A stretch of DNA of 44,717 nucleotides from Chloroflexota bacterium (GTDB lineage: Bacteria; Chloroflexota; Chloroflexia; Chloroflexales; Roseiflexaceae), in contig JAGWYG010000021.1 in NCBI GenBank assembly GCA_018969485.1, positions 1 through 44,717 on the forward strand. Direction: 5' to 3'. Position numbers and translations under genes: made by a program. Every line of letters starts with the position of its first letter. The first letter of the stretch is position 1. Below the pieces are notes generated by a model that ran no database searches, was not told the DNA's origin, and saw only the letters and a program-made list of their open reading frames with translations. Below, in pieces: positions 25,701-33,016 of the stretch.

Positions 25701-28430
25701 ACCAACGAGGGCGTGGCGCTGACGCGGGTGACTATCGCCGACGATTCTGCCGATGATGAGCGCCAGCGCGTCGTCGCCGAGGCAATCTTGCGGCAGATGG
25801 GCGTGCGCCGCCTGCACACCTTCAATAGCGCCCACAGCAGTGCCCACAAGCTTGGGGCTGATGCGCAGCTGCGAGGGTACAGCCGGCGCCTGCTGCACCA
25901 TCTCGGGCTTGAGGCCGCTGAGTGTACTGCCATCACGAATCTGCTCACCCGCAGCCGGGCGGCGGTCGGCTCGGAGTCTGGCCTGGTGCTCGAGCCGGAG
26001 CACCTCGCCGTCGTGCCCCCCACGACCCCGCCGGGTGAACGCGTCGCGGGGTTTCGCTGCCCGCGCTGCAATGGCTTCTACCTCGCCGACACGCGCGTCT
26101 GCCCCGAGTGTAGCCGTGCGAGCCGTCTCGAGCCAGCCAGGCTCGCCAGCCGCGACGACTACTACAACGCCCTGCGCACGAGCTACCGCAGCGTCGTGCG
26201 GATGCAGTGCGCCGAATTGACCGGCCAGACCGATGCCGCCGAGCGGCCGCGCCGGCAGCGACGGTTCCAGGAAGTGTTCCTCGACAAGGACATCGCACAG
26301 GTGCAGGGCATCGATGTGTTGAGCGTCACCACCACCATGGAGGCCGGCGTCGACATCGGTGCGCTGAATGCGGTGATGATGGCCAACATGCCGCCGCGCC
26401 GCTTCAATTACCAGCAGCGCGTCGGCCGCGCCGGCCGGCGTGGCAACCCGGTGGCGCTGGCGCTGACGTTCTGCCGCAGCCGCAGCCACGATGACTACTA
26501 CTTCGCCCGGCCCGAACAGATCACCGGCGATCCGCCACCGCCACCCTACATCGATCTGCGGAGCTTCCCGATCGTCCGACGGGTGTTCGTCAAGGAAGTG
26601 CTGCGCGTCGCGTTCGCCGCTACTCCCGACGCGCGCGTGACCAGCGACGGCGATGATGTCCACGGCGAGTTTGGCCTGGTAGCCGACTGGCCGGCACATC
26701 ATCGGGCGCTGGTCGCCCGGTGGATCGATGCCCCGGCACACGCGGCGCTCCTCGCGCGCATCGCGACTGACCTGACCCGCGGTCATCCGGGGCCCGGTGA
26801 TCCGGCGGCCGGTGATTGGTGCGACCGGCTGGTGGCGTTTGCCAGAGACGGGCTCGTGCGTGATATCGATGCGATCGCAGCCGATGATTCGTACCGGCAG
26901 GTGCGGCTGAGCGAGCGCCTGGCCAACGCCGGGCTGTTGCCGATGTTCGGCTTTCCGACGCGCTCGCGATCGCTCTACATCACCTGGCCTACGTGGCAGC
27001 GCAATGGCATGACCGCCCGCACGATCGAACGCGATCTGGATATCGCCATCAGCCAGTTCGCGCCGGGCTCCGAGACGGTGCACGACAAGGCGGTGCATAC
27101 GGCGGTCGGCGTCGCCGACTTCACCAGCCGGGGTGGACGCGAGGCGTTCTATCCGCCGTTTGCTGCGCCGAATCCCCAGCTGCTGGGGTACTGCGAGTAT
27201 TGCCATGCGGTGTCGCTGCACCGCCCCGAGGAGCTCCCCGCACACGACGCCAATGCCCGTGGCGTGTGCCGGGTCTGCCAGCAGCCGATGCTGCGCGTCA
27301 CCGACGCCCGCGAGCCGCGGGATTTCTTCACCGACCTGACGCCACGCGATTTTGACGGGATGTTCGAGTGGCAACCCCGCGCGACCCGGCCGCTGATCAC
27401 CATCGACGATGTGGTGACGGAGTCTGATGCGGCGCAGCCATGTGCGAACGCGATGATCAACGCGCGCTACACCGATATCTACACCGTGAACGACAACGAG
27501 GGTCGGGGCGGATTCGAGTTCAAGTCAGTACTCTACCAGCGATCAATCGTGCGTGGCGCGGTGATCGCGCACGATGCTGTCCGCAATGGTCAGCGCTTCG
27601 GCGCCTTCGACGCGGGCAAGCGGATCGCGCTGCTCGCCCGCCGCAAGAGCGATGTACTCCTGGCGGGCATCACCGATTGGCCGGCGGGCGTCTTCGCCTC
27701 ACCGGTCACGATCGAGGGGCGCGCGGCCTGGTATTCGTTCGCGTTCTGGCTGCGCACAGCCGCCAGCGCGATGCTCGACGTCGATCCGCAGGAGTTGCAG
27801 GCAGGCTTGCGCACCGCCGACGATCCACGCTACGGCGTCATCGGGCAGGCGTTCCTCAATGATCGGCTGGAGAATGGCGCCGGCTACAGTCGCTTCCTCG
27901 CAGATCCGCACCAGTTTGTCCGGCTGCTGGAGCATGCCGACGAGTCTGCGGCGGCGGGCCTGCTCTGCCGCTGGCTCGATGTCGAACGCCATGGCGACTG
28001 CGATGCCTCGTGCAATGTGTGTCTGCGCGACTTCGCCAACATGGCGTACCACGGGCTGCTGGATTGGCGGCTGGCGCTCGATCTGGCACGGCTGGCCCGC
28101 GATGCCGGCACTGTCATCGACCTCACCAGCCCCTGGGGGGCGCAGCCGAATCCCTGGCGCCGCCTGGCCGATGGGCCGGATTCGCCGGTCGGTCGTACGC
28201 TGCGGGCGATCGGCTACACGTATGCCGGGGTGTTCGCCGGTCTGCATGGCTTTCAGGTGCCGCGACGCAGCGGAACGCTGCTGGTGCGCCATCCGCTGTG
28301 GACCGATGCGCATCCGGTGTGGCAGGCGGCGTGCGACGATCTGGCGCGGCAGGGGCGATCGGGTGACGTCCGTGCGGCAAATCCGTTCATGGCGCTGCGC
28401 GTGCCGACCGAGTATGCGGCGGGTGGATGA
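22785..28430 (+). CDS. Giant DEAD/DEAH helicase with DUF1998-type C-terminus (cassette gene C)
   Basis: An 1,881-residue SF2 helicase. Walker A VTTGTGSGKTE (114-123), motif Ia ALVLYPLNALVEDQLRRL, ITNYSMLNIML, DELH at 332-335, LATSAS near 370; second RecA lobe with VVFTDSRQDAAKLA near 763, VTTTMEAGVDIGALNAV and QQRVGRAGRRGN near 1208. Several zinc knuckles are inserted: CSNPQC and CPHCSS/CELCGD (545-600), KCPRCD (about 707), CPRCNGF/CPECSR (about 1090-1112), CEYCHA/CRVCQQ (1470-1500). The end CDASCNVCLRDFANMAYHGL (about 1737) is the DUF1998 four-Cys signature. This layout is that of DruE (Druantia), COG1205 and the DrmA/DrmB pair of DISARM. ATG 22785, 22788 and 22791 are tandem; 22785 is used. 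All ATPase motifs look intact. Confidence 0.9.
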   Translation: MMMVDLIGAHHRLAEMYRLYVNSALPLRSIELGEERDRLLSRPGMLSQPPLVEPVPRYRSSGMNLAAATRGLADDYADLAQLGRQLFGDSLTLYQHQVASLEAAITRRNDIVVTTGTGSGKTECFLLPLFAQLASESRGWPAAGAVPAGRSWWCDNRPRVAQWQHMRRPAAMRALVLYPLNALVEDQLRRLRLALDSDETHRWLDRARGANRITFGRYTGQTPVAGSPASPAKLAELRRTLHDLDNQWNQLIRPDAYHAGDREVLSYAPRLDGGEMWSRWDMQATPPDILITNYSMLNIMLMRQLEEPIFEQTRRWLAEPGHPERVFTLIVDELHAYRGTPGTEIAYILRLLFARLGLTPDSPKLRILATSASISDDGSGRRFLREFFGRDRFEFIGGAQDVPEMTGAANISRFRPALATFAETLAQPGKSVDPTAPAAGQAMTRLADALGAAPSDDPPAVRLSAALQRHNAADALRAACHDGSGIRATVLDAIATRLFGDGEGAARACHGLLLALGLSRADDGSRALVPVRGHLFFHNLSQIWACSNPQCRPADIADVDPQRPIGTLFASHRLSCPHCSSRVLDMLSCELCGDVFLGGYRVTAGANAGKSTYLMADSPALGMMPDRVSLERSYQSYAVFWPTPDDVEPQDTSWVHQTQPWRWDRALLTPGTGRIRQTAQAAGPGEVVGFLYTAQRVRKPTLDALPHKCPRCDADYRRRDQYPTPLRFQQIGFQKAAQVLASGIVREMAAGDDHARRQRKLVVFTDSRQDAAKLAAGVERDHYRDMVRFALFDVLTTYWSDLPAYLHGEFGRRDDVTERVAALNPRLADALRVTAGDAQAQQRFGGALDGQVREEALRWASRFAVGNRQAAQAWQQILRGYPHGPIPLPVLRQQVYHALLRAGIAPGGSDLSSLEIQLQDNTTAPWFTCYGWDAGEPTVRLNLSQAHRQHIAHLEARLTEELMYALFPRFARTNEGVALTRVTIADDSADDERQRVVAEAILRQMGVRRLHTFNSAHSSAHKLGADAQLRGYSRRLLHHLGLEAAECTAITNLLTRSRAAVGSESGLVLEPEHLAVVPPTTPPGERVAGFRCPRCNGFYLADTRVCPECSRASRLEPARLASRDDYYNALRTSYRSVVRMQCAELTGQTDAAERPRRQRRFQEVFLDKDIAQVQGIDVLSVTTTMEAGVDIGALNAVMMANMPPRRFNYQQRVGRAGRRGNPVALALTFCRSRSHDDYYFARPEQITGDPPPPPYIDLRSFPIVRRVFVKEVLRVAFAATPDARVTSDGDDVHGEFGLVADWPAHHRALVARWIDAPAHAALLARIATDLTRGHPGPGDPAAGDWCDRLVAFARDGLVRDIDAIAADDSYRQVRLSERLANAGLLPMFGFPTRSRSLYITWPTWQRNGMTARTIERDLDIAISQFAPGSETVHDKAVHTAVGVADFTSRGGREAFYPPFAAPNPQLLGYCEYCHAVSLHRPEELPAHDANARGVCRVCQQPMLRVTDAREPRDFFTDLTPRDFDGMFEWQPRATRPLITIDDVVTESDAAQPCANAMINARYTDIYTVNDNEGRGGFEFKSVLYQRSIVRGAVIAHDAVRNGQRFGAFDAGKRIALLARRKSDVLLAGITDWPAGVFASPVTIEGRAAWYSFAFWLRTAASAMLDVDPQELQAGLRTADDPRYGVIGQAFLNDRLENGAGYSRFLADPHQFVRLLEHADESAAAGLLCRWLDVERHGDCDASCNVCLRDFANMAYHGLLDWRLALDLARLARDAGTVIDLTSPWGAQPNPWRRLADGPDSPVGRTLRAIGYTYAGVFAGLHGFQVPRRSGTLLVRHPLWTDAHPVWQAACDDLARQGRSGDVRAANPFMALRVPTEYAAGG

Positions 28431-28440
28431 TGCCTATGCA

Positions 28441-28482
28441 CTGCGCCATCCGCCCGTGCCATGCGCCGGACGGATGGCGCAG
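28441..28482 (+). terminator. Hairpin after the helicase cassette
   Basis: A perfect 12-bp stem (ctgcgccatccg / cggatggcgcag) with an 18-nt loop starting 10 nt after the helicase stop. No T-tract, so possibly a transcript-end stabiliser rather than a classical intrinsic terminator. Confidence 0.55.
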
Positions 28483-28651
28483 CATCCCGGGCGCGGGCGA
28501 TCGTGCCATGGTCGCTGCGGCGCTGGATCGTACGTCGCGACGCTGCCCGGCGGTCTGGCCGCATGAATCGCGCTGCAGATGATCTGTCGGAGCGAATCAG
28601 CGTGACATGCGGATCTACGCATCTCAGGCAGCACCAGAACCGAGCCCGGTG
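28483..28651. other. Gap between terminator hairpin and next promoter
   Basis: About 170 nt. No gene-like frame or repeat recognised. Confidence 0.4.
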
Positions 28652-28660
28652 TGGTATAAT
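28652..28660 (+). promoter_or_regulatory. Extended -10 promoter
   Basis: TGGTATAAT: a perfect TATAAT (28655-28660) with the TGn extension. No -35 match 17 nt upstream. It points to the 103-residue gene at 28726. Confidence 0.7.
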
Positions 28661-28666
28661 ATACGT

Positions 28667-28691
28667 CACATTGCGCGACTGCGCCAATGTG
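28667..28691 (+). promoter_or_regulatory. Inverted repeat at the expected transcription start
   Basis: cacattg at 28667-28673 and caatgtg at 28685-28691 are exact inverted copies, and three inner bases can also pair. It starts 7 nt after the -10 hexamer: either an operator or a 5' leader hairpin for the following gene. Confidence 0.5.
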
Positions 28692-28725
28692 GCGTGGTCA
28701 GAGCACATGGATGCTGGAGGATCGC

Positions 28726-29037
28726 ATGACGACCGACGACCGCACGTTTATCGAGCATATGATCATCGTAGAGATCGAAATATGCGAGGCGACCGGAAAG
28801 CGCTGCTTTTCGTCCTGGTGGTCCGCTGACCGGCACCGCATCTTCGTCATCCGACGGGGTGTCGATCAGCGCCGCGCCGGCGAGTATCTCCAATCATACG
28901 CATGTAAACACTGTGGCCGCCGACACGTCGGTCATACACCGAGAAGTGTGTCGCGCAGACGGCCCAGACCGGATGGTGGGTATGCGGTCATCCGCCGCGA
29001 CTGGTGGCACGGCCATGACGATGACCAGGCAGCCTGA
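28726..29037 (+). CDS. 103-residue orphan protein with one CxxC
   Basis: Starts MTTDDRTFIEHMIIVEIEIC, then EATGKRCFSSWWSADRHRIF, and has YACKHCGRRHVGH near residues 66-78, a possible half zinc knuckle (two Cys, two His). The C-terminus is Arg/His/Asp-rich. Less GC-rich at the N-terminus than surrounding genes. ATG 28726 has GGAGG at 5 nt. It has its own promoter, leader repeat and terminator, so it is a free-standing unit placed directly after the helicase cassette. Family not recognised; a small regulator or antitoxin-like partner is speculation. Confidence 0.65.
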   Translation: MTTDDRTFIEHMIIVEIEICEATGKRCFSSWWSADRHRIFVIRRGVDQRRAGEYLQSYACKHCGRRHVGHTPRSVSRRRPRPDGGYAVIRRDWWHGHDDDQAA

Positions 29038-29046
29038 TCTGCCGGC

Positions 29047-29074
29047 GATGGGGGTAGCACGCGCTGCCCCCATC
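29047..29074 (+). terminator. Terminator hairpin of the 103-residue gene
   Basis: A 12-bp stem (gatgggggtagc / gctgcccccatc, one G-T wobble) with loop acgc, followed by gtattgttgg, a weak T-rich tail. Nine nt after the stop codon. Confidence 0.75.
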
Positions 29075-29510
29075 GTATTGTTGGCGAACCGCGCCGCGAT
29101 GCCGACAGTGCGGCCAATCCCCAGCCCCGCACCGTCAGATGCACCCATACCCCGCGAATAGCCCTCTGTCATCGCTCTTCAGCAGCGTGTCGTCGCGGTG
29201 AACGCCTGCCTGCCGGCCCAGCGTCTGACGACAGGCCGCCGCCAGCACGCGTGCAGCCCGACGGCAGGCGCCGGGCGCGGGCGCACGGTGCGGCCCGGGG
29301 GCAACATTTCCCCACGCACCATGATTCCCCGAACACCGTACACCGTGCTGCACCACGGCGCCTGGTGTGGCGCAGCACGTCCGCATCGCCGCCGCCCACC
29401 ACGCGCTCATGCCCGGTGGAGCCCCGGTGCACTGCTGCGTATCCACGAGCCAGCCTGCGTCGGCGGCGCGTCGCCGCACCGGGATGCTGGTGCGAGGAGG
29501 GGCTGATGCG
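29075..29510. other. Gene-free stretch
   Basis: About 435 nt with no recognisable coding frame on either strand. It leads into the dispersed repeat and tandem array. Confidence 0.4.
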
Positions 29511-29582
29511 CCCTTTCGGGCATAGGTTGTTTGGAATAACGCGGCGCGAAGAGAGAAGCGAGAAACGCAGGATGGAACCTTG
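29511..29582 (+). repeat. Dispersed repeat element, copy 1 (head)
   Basis: From about 29545 the sequence gaagagagaagcgagaaacg, followed by caggatggaaccttgcccc, recurs on the opposite strand near 41201-41262. A short hairpin gcccTTTCgggc (29514-29525) precedes it; the copy near 41.2 kb has a similar cccgTTcggg at the matching place. Together with the following array it forms one interspersed element. Confidence 0.65.
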
Positions 29583-29803
29583 CCCCTGCGTGCCTTCGTG
29601 GCTTCGTGTGACACACGTCCCCCGCCCCTGCGTGCCTTCGTGGCTTCGTGCCTTCGTGGCTTCGTGTGACACACGTCTCCCGCCCCTGCGTGCCTTCGTG
29701 CCTTCGTGGCTTCGTGTGACACACGTCCCCCGCCCCTGCGTGCCTTCGTGCCTTCGTGGCTTCGTGTGACACACGTCCCCCGCCCCTGCGCGACTTCGTG
29801 TGA
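29583..29803 (+). repeat. Nested tandem repeat array (42 bp frame with variable octamers)
   Basis: Units start cccctgcg at 29583, 29625, 29683, 29733 and 29783. Their lengths are 42, 58, 50 and 50, because the inner octamer ccttcgtg/gcttcgtg is present 2, 4, 3 and 3 times; the fifth, partial unit has one. Each full unit ends tgacacacgtc. There are no unique spacers, so it is not a CRISPR. Composition and period changes fit slippage of the octamers. Confidence 0.9.
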
Positions 29804-29841
29804 CGCCCATGCACCCCGCACTGCCGCCCGCCGGTCAATCG

Positions 29842-29850
29842 TGATAGAAT
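29842..29850 (+). promoter_or_regulatory. Extended -10 promoter of the SARP-like regulator
   Basis: TGATAGAAT, 32 nt before the chosen start; TAGAAT differs from consensus by one base and has the TGn extension. Confidence 0.55.
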
Positions 29851-29882
29851 AGTGACAGAACACGTATCCGGGAGGGATGGTG

Positions 29883-32800
29883 ATGGCCATGTTGCAACTC
29901 ACCCTCTGCGGTGCTTTCCAGGCTACGCGTGGTTCGCAAGAGCTCGCCGAGCTGCGGACCAACCGGCTGCGCGCGATCATCGGCTACCTGGCCCTCGAAT
30001 CAGGCCGCGCGCACGAGCGCAGCCACCTCGCCAGCCTGTTCTGGCCCGACTCGCCCGAGGATCAGGCGATGGGCGCGTTGCGCCAGTCGTTGCACCGCAT
30101 CGGGCGCATCCTGGGCGGCGACGATGCGTCGGGCGCGACGCCGCTGCTCATCAGCCGTACCACCGTGCAGCTTGACCCCCGGCAGATCAATGTCGATGTC
30201 CTCGAGATCGAGCGCCGGCTGCACCTCTGCGACGCCCATCAGCACCGCAGCATCGCCGGTTGCAGCGCATGTGCCGTGCGGTTGCACGACGCGGTGACGC
30301 TGTACCGCGGCGAACTCCTCGCGGGGACGTATCACGATGGCAGCGATCTGTTTGAGGCCTGGCTGCGCGAGCGGCGCGAGCGTCTGGCCCGGCAGGTCTG
30401 TGATGCGCTCCGGGCGCTGGCGACCCACCGGCTACGGCGCCGCGCGTATGCCGAGGCGGCCCGGTCGGCGCGGGCCTGGCTGCAGCTGGAGCCGTGGCAG
30501 GAGTGCGCGCATCGGCTGCTGATCGAGGCGCTGGCGCGCGATGGCCAGCGGTCCGCCGCGCTCAGGCAGATCGATCGCTGCCACAAGGTGCTGCACGACG
30601 AACTGGGTGCCACACCCGAGGAGGCGACCGTCACGCTGGCGGCGCATGTGCGCCGTGGCACGCTCGTATCGGCTGATGCCCTGCCGCTTCCGGCCGCCCG
30701 CGAGGATGCTGTCGTGGGGCGTGCCGCCGACATTGCCTGGCTACACAGTCAGCTGGCCAATCCGGCGCATCGCTGGATCACCATCGTTGGTCCGGGCGGC
30801 GTGGGAAAGACGGCGCTGGTGCAGCATATCGCCGGGCACATGGCGTCATCGTTCGCCGAGGGCGTCCGGTTTGTCGCGCTGGACGATGTCGCTGATCTCG
30901 CTGATGCGGCCTTTGCGATCGGTCGCGCCCTCGGGCAGCAGTTCAGTGGGGATGATGTGCCGGCAGACGCCCTGCCCGGGGCGATCGCGCATCGCGATGT
31001 GCTGCTCGTCCTCGATGGCGTCGATCGCCTCGCGCCGTACGCTGCCTGGTTTGCGCGGCTCATCGAGGCCCAGACTGGACCGACGCTGATCCTGACGTCA
31101 CGGCGGCGCTTCGGCAGTCGTGCCGAGCTGGTGCTGATGCTCGGTGGATTGGCGACCCCGGCGCCGGACGCGCCGCCCGAGGCATCCTGCGATGCGGTCG
31201 AGCTGTTTCTCGCCCGGGCGATGGCGTTGCAGCCGATGCGCGACTGGCATGCCGAGCGTGCGGCGATCCAGCGGATCTGCCGGGCCGTTGATGGCTCACC
31301 GCTCGGCATCGGGCTCGCCGTATCGCAGGCGCGCGCAGTGCACTGTCAAGATCTGGCCGATGTGATCGAGCGGCGGCTGCAGCTGCTCGGTGGCACCGAG
31401 CAGGCGCTCCCCGAGCGCCATCACCGGCTGCTCGCCGTCTTCGACGAAATCTGGCAGGGCATGGCGCCACCGCAGCGCGCAGTCTTGCAGGCCCTCAGCC
31501 TGTTTTCCGGCGAGTTCTCGTGGCCGGCTGCCACGGTGCTCGCCGCCGAGGTCCTCGGCGAGCCCGATGTCGAGGCGGCAGTCCTGCGCACGCTCACCGA
31601 ACTGGCTGATCAGGCGCTGGTATATACCCAGCCGAATCAGCGCTATCGGATGCATGCGCTCCTGCGACAGTCGGTCGCAGCTATGCTGGAGGCCGACGTC
31701 GAGCGCGCGAACTGGCTGCGCGCCGCCCATCAGCGGTGGTTTCTCGGGATGCTCGATGCAGTGCGGCTCGGGGTGGTGAATCGCCGGGCGCGACGCTACG
31801 CGGCCACGCTCGCCGATGCGTTCGCCGACATCCGCAGCGCATGGGAGTGGGCGGTGGCTGTCGGCGATGGCGTGGCGCTCGATCATGCGGCATCGCCTCT
31901 GGTGGTGATGGCATCGTGCATCGGCCGGTACCGCGATGGCGCCAGCATGATGCATGCAGCCGCGACGGCCCTGATGGCCCGTGCCGGCGATGACCAGCCG
32001 GCGCGCCGGCGCTGCATGCGCCTGCTGCTCGGCGCCGCCGAGCTCTATCGTGCTGGTGGTGCGCTCAGCCAGATGTCCGAGTCCGTGGTGCTGGCACGCG
32101 CTCTGGCAGCGCCGGACGATAGCTCAGACGTGCTGTTGCCGCTGCTCGTCGCCGAGGGGACTGTCGCCTACGCCCTGGGTCAGCGCGCCGAGGCGGTGCA
32201 GCTGCTCACGGCAGCGCATGCACGCTGTGATGCGTCGACCGACCCCGCGATCGTGGCGCAGGTGGAGCACCAGCTTGGCATCACGCTGATGTTCCTCGGC
32301 GACCTCGAGGCGAGCGGGCACTGCATGGCTGCGGCGCTCGCCTGGTACCGGCAGCGCGATGACACGATCAGCGTGCTGCAGTGCCTCACGGTGCTGGCGC
32401 AGCTGCCGGCGCGCCGCGGCGACCTGCGCGCCGCCCTGCCACTGCTCGAGGATGTGCTGGTCGTGGCGCGCGAGCTCGATGATCCGCGCAGCCTGGCCGT
32501 GTCGCTGGTGAACGTCGGATCCGCACGGGCCGTGCTGGGATTCGATGACCTCACGACGGTACATCAGCTTGAGGAGAGTCTGGCAATTGTGCAACAGTTG
32601 GGCGATCAGGTGTCGCTGACCGGCGTACTCCACGCCGCCGCCTACGGATTCATTCATCTGGGGCGCTACCCGATCGCCGAACACCTGCTGGTGCGGGCGC
32701 TCCGCGTGGTCGACAGCCAACGGACGACGCCGGTGCTGCTCGAGCTCCTCGAGGGCGTCGGCGTCTTCGGCGCCCACACCGCGCGCCACCACCAGGCCGC

Positions 32801-33002
32801 CGTACTGCTGGCGCTGGTGGTGGCACACCCGACGACGACCGAGTTTGTGCGGCAACGGGCGGCGCGCGTGCTGCATGCCCTGCAGGTGCCCGCCGCCGAC
32901 GATGACATCGCTGCGGCGGCCGAAGCCGGGGCGCGCCTCGATCCGCTGGAGGCGCGACGCCGGCTGCTCATCGACGGCGGTCCACGCCTCGCGGCCTGGT
33001 GA
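29883..33002 (+). CDS. SARP/AfsR-like transcriptional regulator (BTAD, AAA, TPR)
   Basis: A 1,039-residue regulator. Residues 1-95 are an OmpR-type winged helix (LQLTLCGAFQATRGSQELAE, then RLRAIIGYLALES). Residues 100-250 are the bacterial transcriptional activation domain (LYRGELLAGTYHDGSDLFEA, LEPWQECAHRLLIEALARDG). A STAND-type ATPase follows, with VGPGGVGKTALVQHIAGHMA near 302, a Walker-B-like VLLVLDGVDRLAP and a C-terminal TPR stretch (about 620-1030). The family couples ligand or partner sensing by TPRs to activation of neighbouring genes. ATG 29883 is chosen since GGAGGG lies 6 nt upstream; ATG 29877 overlaps that site. Convergent with the GH151-like gene, 14 nt apart. Target unknown. 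Confidence 0.88.
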   Translation: MAMLQLTLCGAFQATRGSQELAELRTNRLRAIIGYLALESGRAHERSHLASLFWPDSPEDQAMGALRQSLHRIGRILGGDDASGATPLLISRTTVQLDPRQINVDVLEIERRLHLCDAHQHRSIAGCSACAVRLHDAVTLYRGELLAGTYHDGSDLFEAWLRERRERLARQVCDALRALATHRLRRRAYAEAARSARAWLQLEPWQECAHRLLIEALARDGQRSAALRQIDRCHKVLHDELGATPEEATVTLAAHVRRGTLVSADALPLPAAREDAVVGRAADIAWLHSQLANPAHRWITIVGPGGVGKTALVQHIAGHMASSFAEGVRFVALDDVADLADAAFAIGRALGQQFSGDDVPADALPGAIAHRDVLLVLDGVDRLAPYAAWFARLIEAQTGPTLILTSRRRFGSRAELVLMLGGLATPAPDAPPEASCDAVELFLARAMALQPMRDWHAERAAIQRICRAVDGSPLGIGLAVSQARAVHCQDLADVIERRLQLLGGTEQALPERHHRLLAVFDEIWQGMAPPQRAVLQALSLFSGEFSWPAATVLAAEVLGEPDVEAAVLRTLTELADQALVYTQPNQRYRMHALLRQSVAAMLEADVERANWLRAAHQRWFLGMLDAVRLGVVNRRARRYAATLADAFADIRSAWEWAVAVGDGVALDHAASPLVVMASCIGRYRDGASMMHAAATALMARAGDDQPARRRCMRLLLGAAELYRAGGALSQMSESVVLARALAAPDDSSDVLLPLLVAEGTVAYALGQRAEAVQLLTAAHARCDASTDPAIVAQVEHQLGITLMFLGDLEASGHCMAAALAWYRQRDDTISVLQCLTVLAQLPARRGDLRAALPLLEDVLVVARELDDPRSLAVSLVNVGSARAVLGFDDLTTVHQLEESLAIVQQLGDQVSLTGVLHAAAYGFIHLGRYPIAEHLLVRALRVVDSQRTTPVLLELLEGVGVFGAHTARHHQAAVLLALVVAHPTTTEFVRQRAARVLHALQVPAADDDIAAAAEAGARLDPLEARRRLLIDGGPRLAAW

Positions 33003-33016
33003 ACGCCCGCGCCTGC

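Noticed and set aside
24522-27374. 950-codon open frame antisense to the helicase gene
   Set aside because: Shadow frame of a high-GC gene: low-complexity Arg/Ala/Gly-rich translation, no motif, while the plus strand has all helicase motifs.
18877-28430. Calling the cassette outright Druantia or DISARM
   Set aside because: Only the helicase matches in style; none of the named partner proteins could be recognised, so the name would be unsupported.
29583-29803. Possible CRISPR array
   Set aside because: Units are contiguous with no unique spacers, and length changes come from an inner octamer; no cas genes nearby.
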